A stretch of 64,000 bases of DNA from Mactra quadrangularis (GCA_025267735.1 CM046293.1:14036560-14100559); one strand, 5' to 3'. Numbered from the stretch's first letter, positions 41,372 through 55,799 are shown. The notes: generated by a model from the sequence alone, not told the origin. Translations and numbers: made by a program.

Positions 41372-41679
41372 TTTGATTTATTTATTTTATTTATTTATTT
41401 ATTGGAGTTAACGCCGTGTCAACACAATTTAGGTCATTTCACGGCGTCCAGCACACCTAACCTAGCTTTCCTGGACCATTGTCTATAACCAGTACTCACC
41501 TATCCTTCCTCAAGGCCGGAAACTTCTCCATATTATCTAATCAATGGAGGAAAATCGACATTATTGTCAAATTTTCATGGAAGGGTATAACCTCTCCAGG
41601 TGGGATTCAAACCCGCGCCCCCTCGGGCACGAGTATCCAAATCCCCGCGCGCTACCAACTGCGCTATCGACCCAGGTTC
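41372..41679 (-). mobile_element. SINE-B, best copy, 12-bp target duplication
   Basis: In minus sense: A-box TCGATAGCGCAGTTGGTAGC, B-box GCGGGTTTGAATCCC, body, 3' end TGACCTAAATTGTGTTGACA plus CGGCGTTAAC, and an (AATA)n tail. GCATATCAAGAG flanks at 41360-41371 and 41680-41691, exact. Confidence 0.93.
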
Positions 41680-42246
41680 GCATATCAAGAGAAACATAAT
41701 AGAAACATTTTGTAAATAGCTTGGCCTCCAGTAAGTAATCAAATTACTCAAAAATAGTCCATTTAGATAATACAGCTAGACAAAATTAACTAGACAAAAT
41801 AACTTGTAATAGATTATAATGACCTTAATGTGTCATTTAACAACTTTTCAGCAATTTTTATCATTGAGTTATGTTAGAAGATTTCTATAATATATAATAA
41901 TTATATAATCTTAATAATATGTACTGTTTCTATGGTAATTCAGCAAGCAATTCATAGCAATTTCAGCAAAGCTCAGACAATTTTTCAGACAAACTGCAGA
42001 CTGGGCAGTAGACATGTTCACTGTCCACAAAGAAGTTTAACAACTGTAATTATAAATCTAGACCTAAGCTTATAAACTGTACTTCACATGCAAACTTTCC
42101 TGTTACTGGCGACTGCTCAACTTGAAACAGACAAAGCAGAGAAAAAGGCTCCAGAAAATATTTTAAGATCAAACATTATCAAGAACTTTGTGACAGTCCT
42201 AAGTCAGCTCAGTCCAAGATACACTGGTGTTATCACAGTCAGTAGG

Positions 42247-42562
42247 TTTGTTTTGTTTATTTTGTAGGGTTTAACACCATAGCAACACATTGTATAGGTC
42301 ATATAACGGCAGTCAGTCAACCTACTCACTATTCCTGGAAAGGCTAAATTTCTGGATTTTACTGTTAACCAACTACTAAGCACATACTTTTGTCAATGAC
42401 TGACAACTGCCCTACATAATTAAGAATCATTGGTAGGAGGGAGAATAGCCATAGAAATAATTTCATGACCAACCTCCACAAAAGTATGCCCCACCTGGGA
42501 ATCGACCCACGATCCTTCCATTAGTAGACTTGCATGCTACTAATTAAGCTAGCTGGACGGCT
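42247..42562 (-). mobile_element. SINE-A with target duplication
   Basis: A full-length minus copy from the GTTTAACACCATAGCAACAC tail to the AGCTAGCTGGACGGC head. CAGTCAGTAGG and CAGTTAGTAGG flank it (42236-42246, 42564-42574). Confidence 0.9.
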
Positions 42563-42739
42563 TCAGTTAGTAGGACACCTGACTTAACTTCTGTGGAGTT
42601 TGGTAATGAAATATTCAACTATCTACCTCTGTATCAAGTAGGGCAGTTGTCAGTTATTACTATAAGAAAGTACACTTCCAGGCTACAAGCTTTGGGTCCA
42701 GCAATCTAGGACAAAGAAACTTGAGATTTTTTTTTGATT

Positions 42740-42975
42740 TTTTTAATTGGGTTTAACGTCTTATTCAACACATATTTATGTCATATATATGACCACTAGC
42801 TCTTCCTACTATAGGTATCCTGGGCTTTTTTCTATCACCAGTACTAACTTACCCTACCACGAGGCCGACAACTCATGTAATGGGTATGACTTACTGCGAC
42901 CGTGCTCAAACCCGTGATCTCCGGATTCGAAGTCAGACATGCTAACCACTACGCCACAGCCGCAGCTAACTTGAG
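42740..42975 (-). mobile_element. SINE-C (tRNA-derived)
   Basis: In minus sense: A-box GTGGCGTAGTGGTTAGCATG, B-box ACGGGTTTGAGCACGG, a body with TCGTGGTAGGGTAAGTTAGT, and the 3' end ATATGTGTTGAATAAGACG plus TTAAACCCAATT. It is distinct from SINE-A and -B in head and body but has a similar 3' end. Confidence 0.75.
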
Positions 42976-42979
42976 AAGA

Positions 42980-44140
42980 GTGACTGACTACTGCAGTATA
43001 ACTAAAATAATGTTGAAATGCAGGGTTAAGCACCATATAATACAATATTAAAGTAATTAGGTTCCACCCCTGTTTGCATAGTAAAAGACGAGGTGATAGG
43101 GTGTGACATAATCTATACAGAGCCAGACTAACTATTGCTATGATAATAACAAGTATGAAAGCCAGTCAAAGTTTATAATAATTTCTATTCATGTTTAAAA
43201 TCCAGATTTATATTCATCAATACATCTTCTATATAAGAAGCAAACACTACATCTTGTATTAACAGCAGAATATAAATCCATTATGAATGAAAAATAAACA
43301 AACTTTATTAATTCAAATCTTAAAATTAAACATTAGTTATCTAATATATACAATTTACAAGTCTATTTCTATAATTAATACAGGGCTAGATCTGAAATAT
43401 GAAAAGTCGAAAGGAGAGTCCTCCCACAGATAGAATTATTTTGACAACAGCATTCAGCACATCTTTTGCTTTTGCAAAGGAGTTGTGACCCTAATGCCTA
43501 CAACATTAATACTCTTCCATTTACATTAGCTTTTTATCAATGTATATAATTATAAATACCCGTAGATGATAATTATGTTGGGTTTTCATCTGCTTTTTGT
43601 ACAATTCAATGAGCATTCAAAAAGCAGGGTCAAGTACTACCTTTTTACCAGTGCCTCTGACGGTCAAATATTGCTAGCCTAAAGAAAAAAAACACAGCAT
43701 TTTTAATCCCTTTTTAACATTCAGAATGATTCTTCGTCTTTCATTATTAATTTTGGTCACCACAACAATCGAGCAAGTGCAAATAAATTATGGCCCAAAT
43801 CTAATAAGCAGAAGAAAATATTATGAGGTTGAACTGTATCAAAACAATGTTTTATATGTATTAAGACTATATTGCGGGCTAAGTTCAAAACAGCTGTAAC
43901 TTGCTCTTTTCTTATATTGAGTTACCACTGTTTTGCCCTTAATCCACTATATTTATAAAAGGGTATAAGTCAGAATTATATCTATATAATAAAACTTTTT
44001 TTTCTGCTAGATCTGCCCCTTATGTGAGTTTAAATGTAAATGATTTGTAACATGTACAAAATGTACCTTAGTTACTAGTACATGTATTAACAAAATGTTA
44101 TTGACAATAAAAAACACATGCCACCCATTGATATAAAAAA
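42980..44140. other. AT-rich stretch, nothing recognised
   Basis: No gene or bounded repeat is visible before the first duplicated unit begins near 44.14 kb. Confidence 0.45.
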
Positions 44141-44144
44141 TGCC

Positions 44145-47100
44145 AAGATATTTAATAATGACAGCAATTATTTATGACAGGTACATAATAAAATGCAAAT
44201 ATTACATTATCTCAACAAAACAAGTGCACTTTGTACTAAAGTTCAAATTTTTACCTAAAAAGGAAATATCATCCTATTTGCAAGTGATTTACTTTTGAAA
44301 ACCAAAGGTTTATTCTGTTTGAGTATAATGTTGACAGATGAAGCTTAATCAAATAGATTACAACCAATATGTAGCCTAATATTTACTTACAAGTCAAGGT
44401 TCTTACTTTACAAAATTGATTGAATATTATCAATTAATCCTGTTTGAACATTTAATTTACATGTATAATACTATTCATGGTTTAAACTACATATATTAAT
44501 CACTGTCCTGTCTGCTGTAAAGAGTAATTATAGAGTACCATGTCAGCTTAAGGAATCAGTTTTCCTTGACCCTTGCTTTTCCAAATTGTCAATCAAATGT
44601 CTCAATTAGATCTAGCATTTTATATCAAATTCAATTTCCTTCTGATTATTTCAACCTATCACACCAAAGAATGCAACTTTATTTTACAGGTTTCAAACAT
44701 ACATGTCTCCAAAGCAAATTTTCTTAACGACTGACGAAAAATGACTTTGTAGATGACATGGCAACCAGTGAAATAGAAGCAGTCCAAGAGTAAAAGTTGC
44801 ATAATCATGACTGCATTCAGATACATATGAAGTGACTGAGACACAGGATGACCATGTAAATATATGACATTAAACTTGGCAATAATTGACTTTAAAGTAC
44901 ACAGCAGGCTTGTTTGGGAGCATTAATCAACCCAAAAGGCATGACATCTCATGGAAGCAATAAAATACTTCTGGTATCTTAACCCTTTTAATGTTCATTT
45001 TTCTGGAAAAGAGGGTTGGACCATTCTCCAGGAAAAAAATTCTGCCCTAGTAATCAAATTCAGTCATTATATCAAAAGGAATAATGATTCAGTTCTACAT
45101 ATATATATAGTTAAAACTTTTATCAATTGTTTAACTGATACAATTCAATAACAGCAAACAGCTATAAAAGTTGTGATCACTGAGTACATAAAATACTTTA
45201 TCTTGCATTATAGATTACATTATAAAATATGGTATATACTTTGTAAGATAAGATTTAATGCATACATACAAAACAATCTCCAAACTTATCTTTAAACAAA
45301 AACATGTATTATAAAACTTACAATTTTATCTCAAGTTCTGCTATAAAGAAAATGTCTGTCTTTGCAAAACCATGCAAGTTTTGGAAATTCTAAGACTGAA
45401 ATACTTAATTTGAAAAGAAAAAAGTCTCAATAATAAGACTATTTCACTATCATGTCCTTCAACTACACTATGATACCGAGGGCTGATCAAAACACTATTG
45501 TAATTTTAGTCCCTTTATTTTCAAATGTAGTTACAAAAGTGTTTCGTTCAGCTCTCGATATCTAACATAATATTAAAGCCACATACATGAAATAGTTCTA
45601 AATAATGCATAACTAGTGTCTTTTAATTCAATTTGTTTGTACTCAGATCTCATCTAAGTAGAAAGTAACCAAAATAACTTCTCAAAGAATGTCCTTCACT
45701 CTTACACAATGATTGCAATATCCTAACAAAATTGCAAAAAGGAGAGACCGTATGATGATGCTGAGTCAAAGTAAACATCATAGATTTACTTTTAACATTA
45801 TTTGTACCAGACAATTGGTAAACTTCAAGGTCATTGAAAGGACTATTTCATATTCTTTATAACGTTACACTTCACTAGCATATAATACTGTCTGTTATTT
45901 ACACAAGAGGGTAAATTAATCAACAACAATGTTTGTACTAGACAAGACAGATTAGATAACATGGCATCCTAATTTTATAGTCTTTACATATTAATGTATG
46001 GTGCATGCTGTATGGCAATAGAATGTCAAAATGTATTAGAATACCACATATTCTCAATTAAATGCTCCTCCCCCTAATAAACGCCCCCTACATTTTTTGT
46101 AAAAAAAAAACATTCTACGTCTTACATATTTCATTTTGTAATTTCACCAATTCTAGTACTCTTTAAACCGATCCCCACTCCTTAAAATTTAGAATATGAA
46201 GCGCCCATTGGGTGTTAAACAGAGAATATATTTTTTGTCAATGATAAAGCTTAAATACAAACCATACTACACAAAAAAAACCAGAAAAGGGTTTCATAGC
46301 TCAAATTCTCTGTATCAAAGTTCTGTATTGAATGCTAGACATAGACAAACTTTCTATATAGCATATATATGAGCTAATTTATCAACAGCAATATCTTACC
46401 AGACAAGACAAATAAGACAACTCTTTAAGAGATATGGCAATAATTGATCAGAGATTAATAAGAGAAAAAAGGCATACAAGAACACAGCAACCAGACAAAA
46501 CAAACTTGCTTCCAAATGTAAAAACATTGTTTTTGGAGACAATTTCTAACACTAGAAATCTTACTTTCAACTTAATACAGAAACAGTAGTTTTATGAAAA
46601 GCCCCGTCACAGGCTAGCCATTCTGTAGGCTTTAAATCAACTCTTCCATTCTATTCACATGCTCTATTCTATAATATTCTAGAAAAGGTCACATTATCTA
46701 TGAAACATCAGAAATCTTTAATTAAATGATCAATTATTTATTGAACTTTGGGAGCCACATTTACAGATAAAGCTTTCGTATAAAACTAATGTTTTATCAT
46801 TGCATCCCTAAGGCTTACATTCAAACAATACATAACAATTTTCCATTTAAACAGCGCTTAAAATTTTCCCTACATAAAATAAGGCTATACCAATATTTAA
46901 AGGTTCTGAGGAGAATATTTTGTCAGATCTTTCATTGAAGTATTGTTTTCTGCTTAGTTAGGTTATTTTCAAGATTTGTTTTGAGATGGAAATAAGCATC
47001 AATAAAATATAAATTATTTTTAAAACAATTCAACTTGTAAATTATATTCACTGTCTAAAGCAATTATTAAATTGATTAATACCCCTTTCAGTACAAAAAT

Positions 47101-50020
47101 GATAATATTTCATTCATAGTTCATGCTATCACTATCAAAAGTATAAATACGTACATTATCATATATTGAAATAAAAAGAGAATCTTTGGTAGGTAATTCC
47201 ATTTTTTTAGTTTTAGAATGTTTTTATAGCATTTAATGAAAACAAATGAAATGACCTTCATTAATTTATCAAAAGTCTAAAGTACAAACATAGATTAGCC
47301 AATTAAAAGCAAAGACTTTCATAACACATATCAATTATTTTGTTTCATAAGAAATATTCATTTGTAGAAAACAAATCCCAAATGGTTAACTTTGAGAAAC
47401 ATAATTCTGTAATCTTAATTATTACAGCTAATATGTCAATTATAACTATTGCAATTATGTCTAACACTAATACAAATATAATATTTTTTCCTAAATTAAT
47501 TTTAATTGTTTTGTAAAATTATGTCAAAAAAAAGAAACTTAACTTACCAGTTTTACTGGATGCAGTTTATCACTGCATCAACAATATACAACAAATTTTT
47601 AGTTAAATCACTTTTCTTCACGTAAGCAATTTTTTTCAAACATATATCCAAAATTAATTAACACAAAATATCCATATTAAATTTCCATAATCCATATAAA
47701 CAAAAATTAAACTCTAAATTTTACATATATCTTTACAATTTACTTCAATTTATCTCAATCCCACACCCTCTACATAAACCGTACTATGTGACAGTAACAG
47801 CTAGAAAGTTAAACGGCTCAATTTCACAAGTAATGATAATTTACACATTTAACAAGTGTCCTGACAAGGTGAATCCTTTAATTAACTCTATTTAAATCAC
47901 ACAATTTATACTCTTTATTCCACATCAATAACGTTCTGTCGTTATTTCAGTACAAAATCGAATCACTTTTCTTTTCTCAATGTGGCCTTATTTTACCTGA
48001 CACTATTGATAAAACCAATAGACAAATGAAGATCCTAACAGTACTCCAGTTCTTAGTCAACGCATCCTTTCTGTTATAACATTTCGCCAGTCAAACTTGC
48101 AATACTTTTGTAAATTTAAATTGGTACTTTAACTTTTAAAGAAGTTTTCTGGAGGTTTTGGGAATTGCAAATAATTTACAAATCAATACCACCAGTGTTA
48201 ACACTGATTAAAGAACAATGATTTCAAACCATGCACGTTAGAGTTCATAACATTAAGATATTGCAATCCTTGGAAACTATTAAGCAGATTTATTTTTTCA
48301 AATGTTGAAACATTAAGTCAATAATTCAAATTAGCACTTATCACATAGCTTCAACGAAATTTTAAAAAAGAAATTCTGTTCTATAATTTTAAACTTAATA
48401 CAATGTATATTCAATGATTTCTATAAAACATAAGTCTACATTGGTTTACATTTAAACATGTACAACCTATGAATATTTCAAACAATATCAAGAGCAGCTT
48501 GGTTTATTCCTAAAAGTTACTGGTGTGCATTGAATTCTCAATCATTAAATATCAGCATCTCAATCAGTCCTAGAAAGTTTCATCGCTCATTGATTCAATC
48601 GCTAGTATCTCATCCATACAGCGTACATTTCTCATTTTCGTATCGGAGGGGGTTAATAAAAATCTTTCTTTGATCATTGGGTTTATAACATAGCGTAATC
48701 TTTTAACGCAAAAAATATTAAGATTTTAACTTGATGAATATCACAGCACAAATCTTGATTACATTATATACCATTAACATTCATCAACATAAAAATAAAA
48801 TGTAACAGTTATAGTACAGAAATACGATAAACTTTAAATGACTCAATTGTTTCAAGCAATAGAACAAGGACATGTGTGAAGCAAAACCTAGTCGAACGAT
48901 CTTTAAAGTATACTTGCTTTTGCAGAAGAAAACTATTCTCCTCTTAATACAGAAGGTCTGATACAAAATAACTACAAGTATTGTGTTGATTGTTATACAT
49001 ACAAATTTCCTTTAAACAAATAGGGTGGTGACTGGTTTAGATATCAGCTAGTCCATCGAATACTTCTAGCACTTATATTGCACTAACAAACATTCCCATC
49101 TGACTATGACTAACTGTGAGTTAATTAAGAAAGCAGGTTGAGATGCGCATCAAAAATGTACTGATGATTTAAACCAATACAACCTCTTAAAGATAGTTAA
49201 GTGTTAATAAATTAGATAAAAATATTTTAAGAAAATTAGTTTTCAAAATTTTAATAAAGTTTATGACGAAAATCTACTGCTGCAGTTACGGAAATAATAA
49301 AAGAAATGATTTATGAAGAAAAACTTGTTAATTTAACTGTACTTTAATAATAATAATCAAATTAAGTAAATACAAACATGTAATAAGAAACAACAGAACA
49401 ATAATTACAAGCACAATTAGATTTATTGCTTAACAATTAATCATGCAAACTCGACTGGCTCGTGGGAAGTTATGGTGAGAAATTGAAACAAACATTGATA
49501 AACGCTTTCATTCTTTCTTCTTTGCATCAGCAGAAATATAATTGCAATATGATGCAAGAAACATACCACACACTTTCACATAGAACAACATTTTTTTAAC
49601 TTGTTTCATTAATCTTATAACACCGAAAGGCAGATAAATAGATTACAAGTTTCGCCTAGATCATCACAATATTTCATCAATGACAATGCGAAAGCAACAA
49701 AATACTACAAGTCATTTGTCATAAAAACTCATTAGAATGACAGCGAGACAAATTCTATTTCACAAAAAACATATTTCTAGAGACATCCTTAACAACGCTT
49801 TAAGGTGTCAACTTTCAATTCAATATCTTATTTTCTTTTTGTTCTTGAGAAAAGTAATAATCATGCAGAAAGCGATATACATAAATAAATGTTCATTCAT
49901 TTCAGAAATATGCCAGAAACAGAATAGTAAATTTAAGTGTTTCCATTGTATGTTACAAAACTACCTTTCTGACATACGATTATATTTTATGTACAAGTAT
50001 AGAACTTGACTTCAATAAGT
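44145..50020 (-). repeat. Tandem segmental duplication, unit A
   Basis: Collinear blocks shared with units B and C: 44151-44345 (B only), 45727-45990, 46560-46775, 47548-47620, 47785-48260, 48530-48875 and 49610-49870. Landmarks are ACAATTGGTAAACTTCA, TATAACGTTACACTTCAC, CTAGCATATAATACTGTCTG, TTCTTAGTCAACGCA and ACATAGCGTAA. Strand is given for the splice-donor signal the units share. Confidence 0.85.
47548..47620 (-). promoter_or_regulatory. Candidate alternative first exon A: stem-loop plus splice donor
   Basis: On the minus strand, GATGCAGT-GATAA-ACTGCATC (8-bp stem) is followed 10 bases later by AAACTG|GTAAGTTAAG. The same arrangement recurs at 53126 and 57087 while surrounding sequence has diverged. 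No open frame is kept (TGA follows ATGCAG), so a non-coding 5' exon is more likely than a coding one. The 5' limit is unknown. Confidence 0.5.
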
Positions 50021-50399
50021 AGGAGGTGATATGATCTTTACCGAGGCAGAATTAACATACATTTGTAACACGCTTCTCCTAATCATAACAATCTACAGTT
50101 TTTAGTACAAGCTTTTATATCATCCTCAGTTCTCTCATTTTCTTCACTTTCTCGTTTTTTTTCTAAACAATTTTACCAATCACAGCTTAAACATGTAGTT
50201 TAAAACTTGCAACAGTTCAGATTTCTGACCAAAGTTTACCCTAAAAAATACGTCTGATGTGTCACAACACAGAATGTTATTCGAGTCATGTTTTTAAATT
50301 ACCGGTATCTACAAATTTCTTCCTTCCACTAAAATAAACATTTAAGATAAAAAAAACCCAATATAAACAATGTAAAGTTATTTAATAATGACAGTAATT

Positions 50400-50914
50400 G
50401 TTTGTTTGTTTGGCTATTACGGCGCACCAACACAGAAAGGTCATACCGCGCCGAAAACAAATAATGCTACTATTAATTCAATCGATATTAATGATCTTTT
50501 GCCCTATATTTTATCATATACATTTATTTCCTTAAAAAAGTTAAGTATCGCATGAGATGGTACATACTCAAAAAGTTCTTTAATTTATCACGGATGTTTT
50601 GGAGATCCTGACAATCAATGAGAACGTGTTTGACATTGAAATGCTCGTCACATGGTAATCACTTAGGTGCTTCCTCTCATTTGAGAAGGTATGAATGTGT
50701 TAATCTGGTATGACCAATTCTACATCGCGTAATCACAATTTGATCTCGGCGATTAGAAAATATTATTGATGAAGATGAATCAAGGATTGGCTTTATGTCA
50801 TGTAACTTATTAAATATAGCATTGTTCCACATTGTTTGCCATTTTGACTTAATTAACGAATTGATCGAACACTTGAAGTCACTGCTTGGTAATTTGAAAT
50901 CTACTGGTTGAAGG
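50400..50914 (-). mobile_element. 5'-truncated LINE remnant with target duplication
   Basis: Minus-strand frames encode a degraded C-terminus of a non-LTR retrotransposon: CRIGHTRLTHSYLLK, then, after a frameshift and an in-frame stop, LPCDEHFNVKHVLIDCQDL. R-GHT-LTH-YLL followed by C--E-----H-L--C is typical of the RNase H-to-zinc-knuckle end of I/Jockey-type elements. The 3' end is GGTATGACCTTTCTGTGTTG plus GTGCGCCGTAATAGCC and a (CAAA)n tail. AATGACAGTAATT (50387-50399) and AATGACAGTATTAATT (50915-50930) flank it. Confidence 0.85.
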
Positions 50915-50990
50915 AATGACAGTATTAATTTATGACAGGTACATAATGAAATGCAAATATTACATTTTCTCAAACAAAACAAGTGTACTT
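50512..50990 (-). pseudogene. LINE ORF2 C-terminal pseudogene
   Basis: The open frame 50982-50677 ends at TGA after the SYLLK motif; the continuation is in another frame and holds a TGA where Trp is usual, ending at a TAA near 50512. The first residues at 50990-50915 come from the host flank, not the element. It is inactive. Confidence 0.7.
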
Positions 50991-52189
50991 CGTGTTTAAG
51001 TTCAAATTTTACCTAAAAGGGAAATATCATCCTATTTGCAAGTGGTATATTTTTAAAAACCAAAGGTTTATTCTGTTTGAGTTAAATATTGACAGACATG
51101 GATTATTAAGATAGATAACAATAATTCTGATATCTAATTTATACTCTATAAATAAGTTCTACTTAATAAATGATTGGAATTATAGAAAAATCCTGTTTTT
51201 AAATCTTTTAACTGTATGTACACGTATATAAATCCAACAGACGAAATCGAAATTGAATGTTGGAAAGACATTGTAAACATCTTTGATTGAATTTATAAAT
51301 AACATTATTTGTACCACACTTCAGGGTCATTGAAAACTGTTACACTTCACCAGCATATAATACTGTATGTAATTACACAAGAGGAAAATGTATCAACAAC
51401 AATATTTGCACTAGACAATACATATAAGACAAAATCTCGTCCTAATTTAAAAGTCTTCACATATTAATGTATAGAGCATGCTGCTTGACAACGGGACAGA
51501 ATTTCATTTTCATTTTTCATTAAGAAAATGTTTGTACTGTTACAAAACAAGTTGTATCAGTTAATAAAAACAGTAAATAAATTGTGGTTTATAAAAGCTC
51601 TGGTTTGATGCAAGGCATAAACACACTTACCATTTTAAAAAGTACGCAAATTCATCAAAAGCAACTTTAAATCAGAGAAGTCAAATGTGACAATTCTTAG
51701 TATTTGGCTAATAAAAGGTAAGTGTTTAATAGGTGTAGAGAGAACCAAGTTCAACCCGTCAAAACAAATCTGCTTCTTTATATACCGTATTACCATTCTT
51801 CAAAGACACTTCCTAAAGCAATACGTCCTACTTTTCACAAAATACGAAATTATCAGTTTTACGAACAACACCTTTAGAGACTAGTCATGTCATTCTGTAG
51901 TTTTTATTTACACCAACTTACTCTTTTTTATTCACATGCTCTATTCTACTGCAGTATATATCAGATAAAAGATCACAATATCTATGAACTATTAGCAAAC
52001 CTTTCGTTGAATGATTAATTATTCATTGAACTAGGGGAAGAACATTCGCAGATAAAGCTTAGAAATAAATTAATATTTCATTATTCCATCCCTTCAGTGT
52101 TTATTCATTAGAAGAAACAAAATAGTGTTTTCTGAAACTTTTGTTTATAAAGAATGTTAAAGATTAAGTGAAGCATCAAGATTATCTAA

Positions 52190-52486
52190 TTTTCTTTTGT
52201 TCGGTTTAACACCGTAGTGCTCAACACATTGTATAGGTCATATAACGGCAGTCAGTCAACCAACTCACTCCTCCAGGAAAGGCTAAATCTCTGGATTTAG
52301 CTGGTAATCAGCTACAAAGCGCATACTGACAACAGCCCTACACAATTAAAAATCATTTATAGCAGGGAGAATGGCCGTAAAATTAATTTCATAAAGCTCC
52401 ACGAAAGTATGCCCCGCCCGGAAATCGAACCCACGACCCTCGATCAGTAGACCTGCGTGATACCAACTGAGCTAGCCGGGCGGCTT
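52190..52486 (-). mobile_element. SINE-A with 12-bp target duplication
   Basis: A minus copy with CGGTTTAACACCGTAG at the tail end, B-box GTGGGTTCGATTTCC and a well-kept head (GCCGCCCGGCTAGCTCAG). AAGATTATCTAA and AAGATTATTTAA flank it (52178-52189, 52487-52498). Confidence 0.92.
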
Positions 52487-53125
52487 AAGATTATTTAAAT
52501 ACCTCAAGCTTCAGCATGAGTTATATGACATAAATTATTGTCTAAGAATAATGACATAGCAATATTTTTCCTATAATTACAGACTCGTGATTTAGCTTTA
52601 TTTCTAACTTATAAAACATATTGCAATTATATACGCTATTATATCTATTGGAAAACAAAGAAATTCCCAGATGAGCAATTCAATTTCTGGTTTTTCTGGT
52701 AGAATTATAGAACTGATTGCATTTTCCAGTAAATAAGTATAAAATCGCTTTCAATTTATTTAATGTATTGAATACTAAGCACTAATTAGTTATACATATT
52801 ATTATGCATTCAAAAGCAGGATAAAGACAATGTTCTAACTTATAGAAATTTTGAAATACATCTGTGTCGGAGAAAACATTTTGCAGCAAAACTATGAACC
52901 TTTTCATTGTATTTTATGTCTAGTGTGCAAGTACTAACTTAATTAAGTTATTCACATTCATATTAATTCAAAAGTAAAAACGTTTAAATTCTACGAAATT
53001 AGGAAATTGAAACGGTTGTCCAACAGATCAAGTTATATGCTTACTTAAATGTAAAGTTTTTAATCACAAAGAATATGTAAATTATATAAAAGACAATATT
53101 AAAACTTAAAAACAATATAACTTAC

Positions 53126-53190
53126 CAGTTTTATTGGATGCAGTTATCACTGCATCAACAATATACAGCAAATTTTAAATTAAAACAGTT
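53126..53190 (-). promoter_or_regulatory. Candidate alternative first exon B: stem-loop plus splice donor
   Basis: On the minus strand GATGCAGT-GATA-ACTGCATC precedes CCAATAAAACTG|GTAAGTTATA. The stem is intact although the loop is one base shorter than in A. Confidence 0.5.
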
Positions 53191-55799
53191 ATTTCACTTA
53201 GCAAACTTAGCAATACATCCAAAATTAATAACTGTATATTAAATTTCCAAAATCCATATTAATACAAAATCAACGTATTCTTCTTTGACTTTGTTTTCAT
53301 TCTAACGATACTATATGACAGTAAAAGCTAGATTGTTTAACAGTCCAATCTTACAGATGATAATTTACACAAATAACAAATGACCTGACAATGTGATTTT
53401 TTTATTAAGCTCAATACAAAATCACAATTTGTACACTTCATTCAACACATCAACAACGTTCAGTAAGTCTTTATTTCAGAACTAAATCTTTTGCTATTTC
53501 ATTCCTCAATGTGGCCTTATTTACATGACACTGTGGTAAATCCAATAGACAAAAAATAAAGATCCTCACAGTGCTGAGTTCTTAGTCAACGCACGTTTTC
53601 TGTTTTAACACTAAGTGTTCGCAACTTTTAATCAGTTATTCGATTAAAGATATTTGAAAACTTGCAATTAAAAAATTGCAATTAATTTACAATCAATACC
53701 ACAAGTGTTCAACACTGATTAAAGAACAACGACATTTCAACAAACATAGACAGAACTCTGAAAAACAACAACCAATGGAATCCTTGAATACTGTTCAGCA
53801 ATTGTTTTTTCAATTCATAAAATTGAACACGATCATTTTAATAATCATTCAATTTTATATAGTATATGTCTTGATGTCATAGCTATGATACTATTCTGAG
53901 AAAGATTCTTTTATTAATTCCAAACATAATTTAGTTTTAAATATATAGTCTGTATTTCAGCAGATATTTGTCATAAACAAGGTTTTCTATAGAAGTTGTA
54001 CAGAAGTTACCTGAGCATCGAATTAAAACACATAACACAGGTACAACTCTATACTATTTCAAAGATAAAACAATATCCATGTAGGAGCAGCCTTGTTTAT
54101 GCTTAAACAAAGATGGTATGTATCAAATTACCAATATGATTTCTTGTTATTGAATACCAGCGTCTCAATCATGCCTGGTAGGTTTCATCGCTCATTGATA
54201 TAATCAGCAGTTTCTCATCTATTTACTAACCGAACAGTTTAAATTTCTCTATCGGGGAGCGTGTATTTAAATCTTCTTTGATCATTTGGTTTACTACATA
54301 GCGTAACCTTTTAACGTATAGAAATACGAAGATTTAAACTTGATATATATCACTGCACAAATCATGATTACATTAAATATTATCAACAACGAACATCATT
54401 AATATATGATGAAAAAAAAACATCATACAAAAAATCCAGATTAAAATACACTAAAATCTTTTCACGATTAAAACCTTGTCATACATCCAAAGCAAGAGCT
54501 CTTGAGTGGCAAAATAATTGTTGAACATTTTTTTAGACAAAGTGGAAAGAGCGAACATAAAACTTCTAAAGAAGAGCACTATGTCAGTCTTTGCTATTTA
54601 CAAAGTTGTTATAAGACCAATTTATTAAGAAAAAGGAAAAGATCAATCCCTAGGCAACAACCAGGAAGCAATAAGAATCTTTAGACATGATGTGCACCAT
54701 TCCACAATGGTCTTAGACTGATGTTTAAACTGTCACACCATATGCATCTTTACCTCTATCTATTTAGTAGTTCTGAGAATTTTATTTATTATTTTGGAGA
54801 TATTTTTCATGATAAAGTGGCAGAATAAAACGCAACAAGTGAACAATTTTATGGAATAGAAAGTAATTTACATGTATCAGCTGGCATCAAACTGAACTTT
54901 GCTTATTAATATTCATTGCTTTAAGGTTTTAATAGAATCTCTTGAAAAAAAACTTTACAATACTTCCATAATAACCAAGTATACTTAAACAATTTGGCAC
55001 AACAGACACATAATTGCCAACACAATGGAAATTTAATAGTCGAGATGAGATGTTTATTCAATACAATTATCTATGAGCACAAGAATGGCACCTAGAACAT
55101 AACGCGAAGAAAGTAAAAACGCTTTTACTGGTGAAAATAATTTCATTACAATACAACCAACATAATACACTCTGTCAAACATCATACTAAACTAATAACT
55201 TTCTCTTATAAATCATAACTTGCCCTAAAGAAGAAAATGGAAAACAAGTTTCACAAAGTTCAACGCAATTTTCCTTTGATGAATGTGTGAAGCAACAAAT
55301 GTATATTAAAAAAATCTTTCAAAGAAACTTGCTATAAAAACTTATTTCAATGGCAAAGAGACAAATTGAATTTTTACAAAACCAAACAAATTTCTAGAAA
55401 TATGCTTAACAACAACAAAAGTTGTCGACTAACACCATATTTCCTTTAAAATTGTTTCTGGGAAATGCTTCAATCACACTTCCACAATACAAAACTTTAA
55501 CTTATTTCAATACCAATACAATGTTCTAGAAAATGTGTAACTGAAATAGAAGCATGAGGCCAATTGTATGAAGAGAAAGATAGAAAATCAGTCATAATAT
55601 AATGTAGACAATGAAGTGCTGCCAATGACCAGAATCTCAAAGCAAAATTAAGCATTTCAAGCAATGAAATAAATCACGCTAGTAACATAAAATATACACA
55701 AATATCAGATGCGTTATTAGAAATCATGCCAAAATACAATGCATCTATTTTACAACTCATTTGCACACTGGTAAAATCATGATGAGAAGTTACAAAATG

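Larger units (their letters stand above)
50340..55600 (-). repeat. Tandem segmental duplication, unit B
   Basis: Blocks in the same order as unit A: 50378-50399 with 50931-51105, 51296-51500, 51870-52060, 53126-53190, 53310-53790, 54135-54400 and 55230-55480. It has a LINE and a SINE insertion not present at the matching places of unit A. Confidence 0.85.

Noticed and set aside
49737..50009. 90-codon plus frame in duplicated unit A
   Set aside because: The matching blocks of units B and C do not keep the frame open.
54502..54684. 60-codon basic plus frame in unit B
   Set aside because: Short, no homolog recognised, and no equivalent frame in units A or C.
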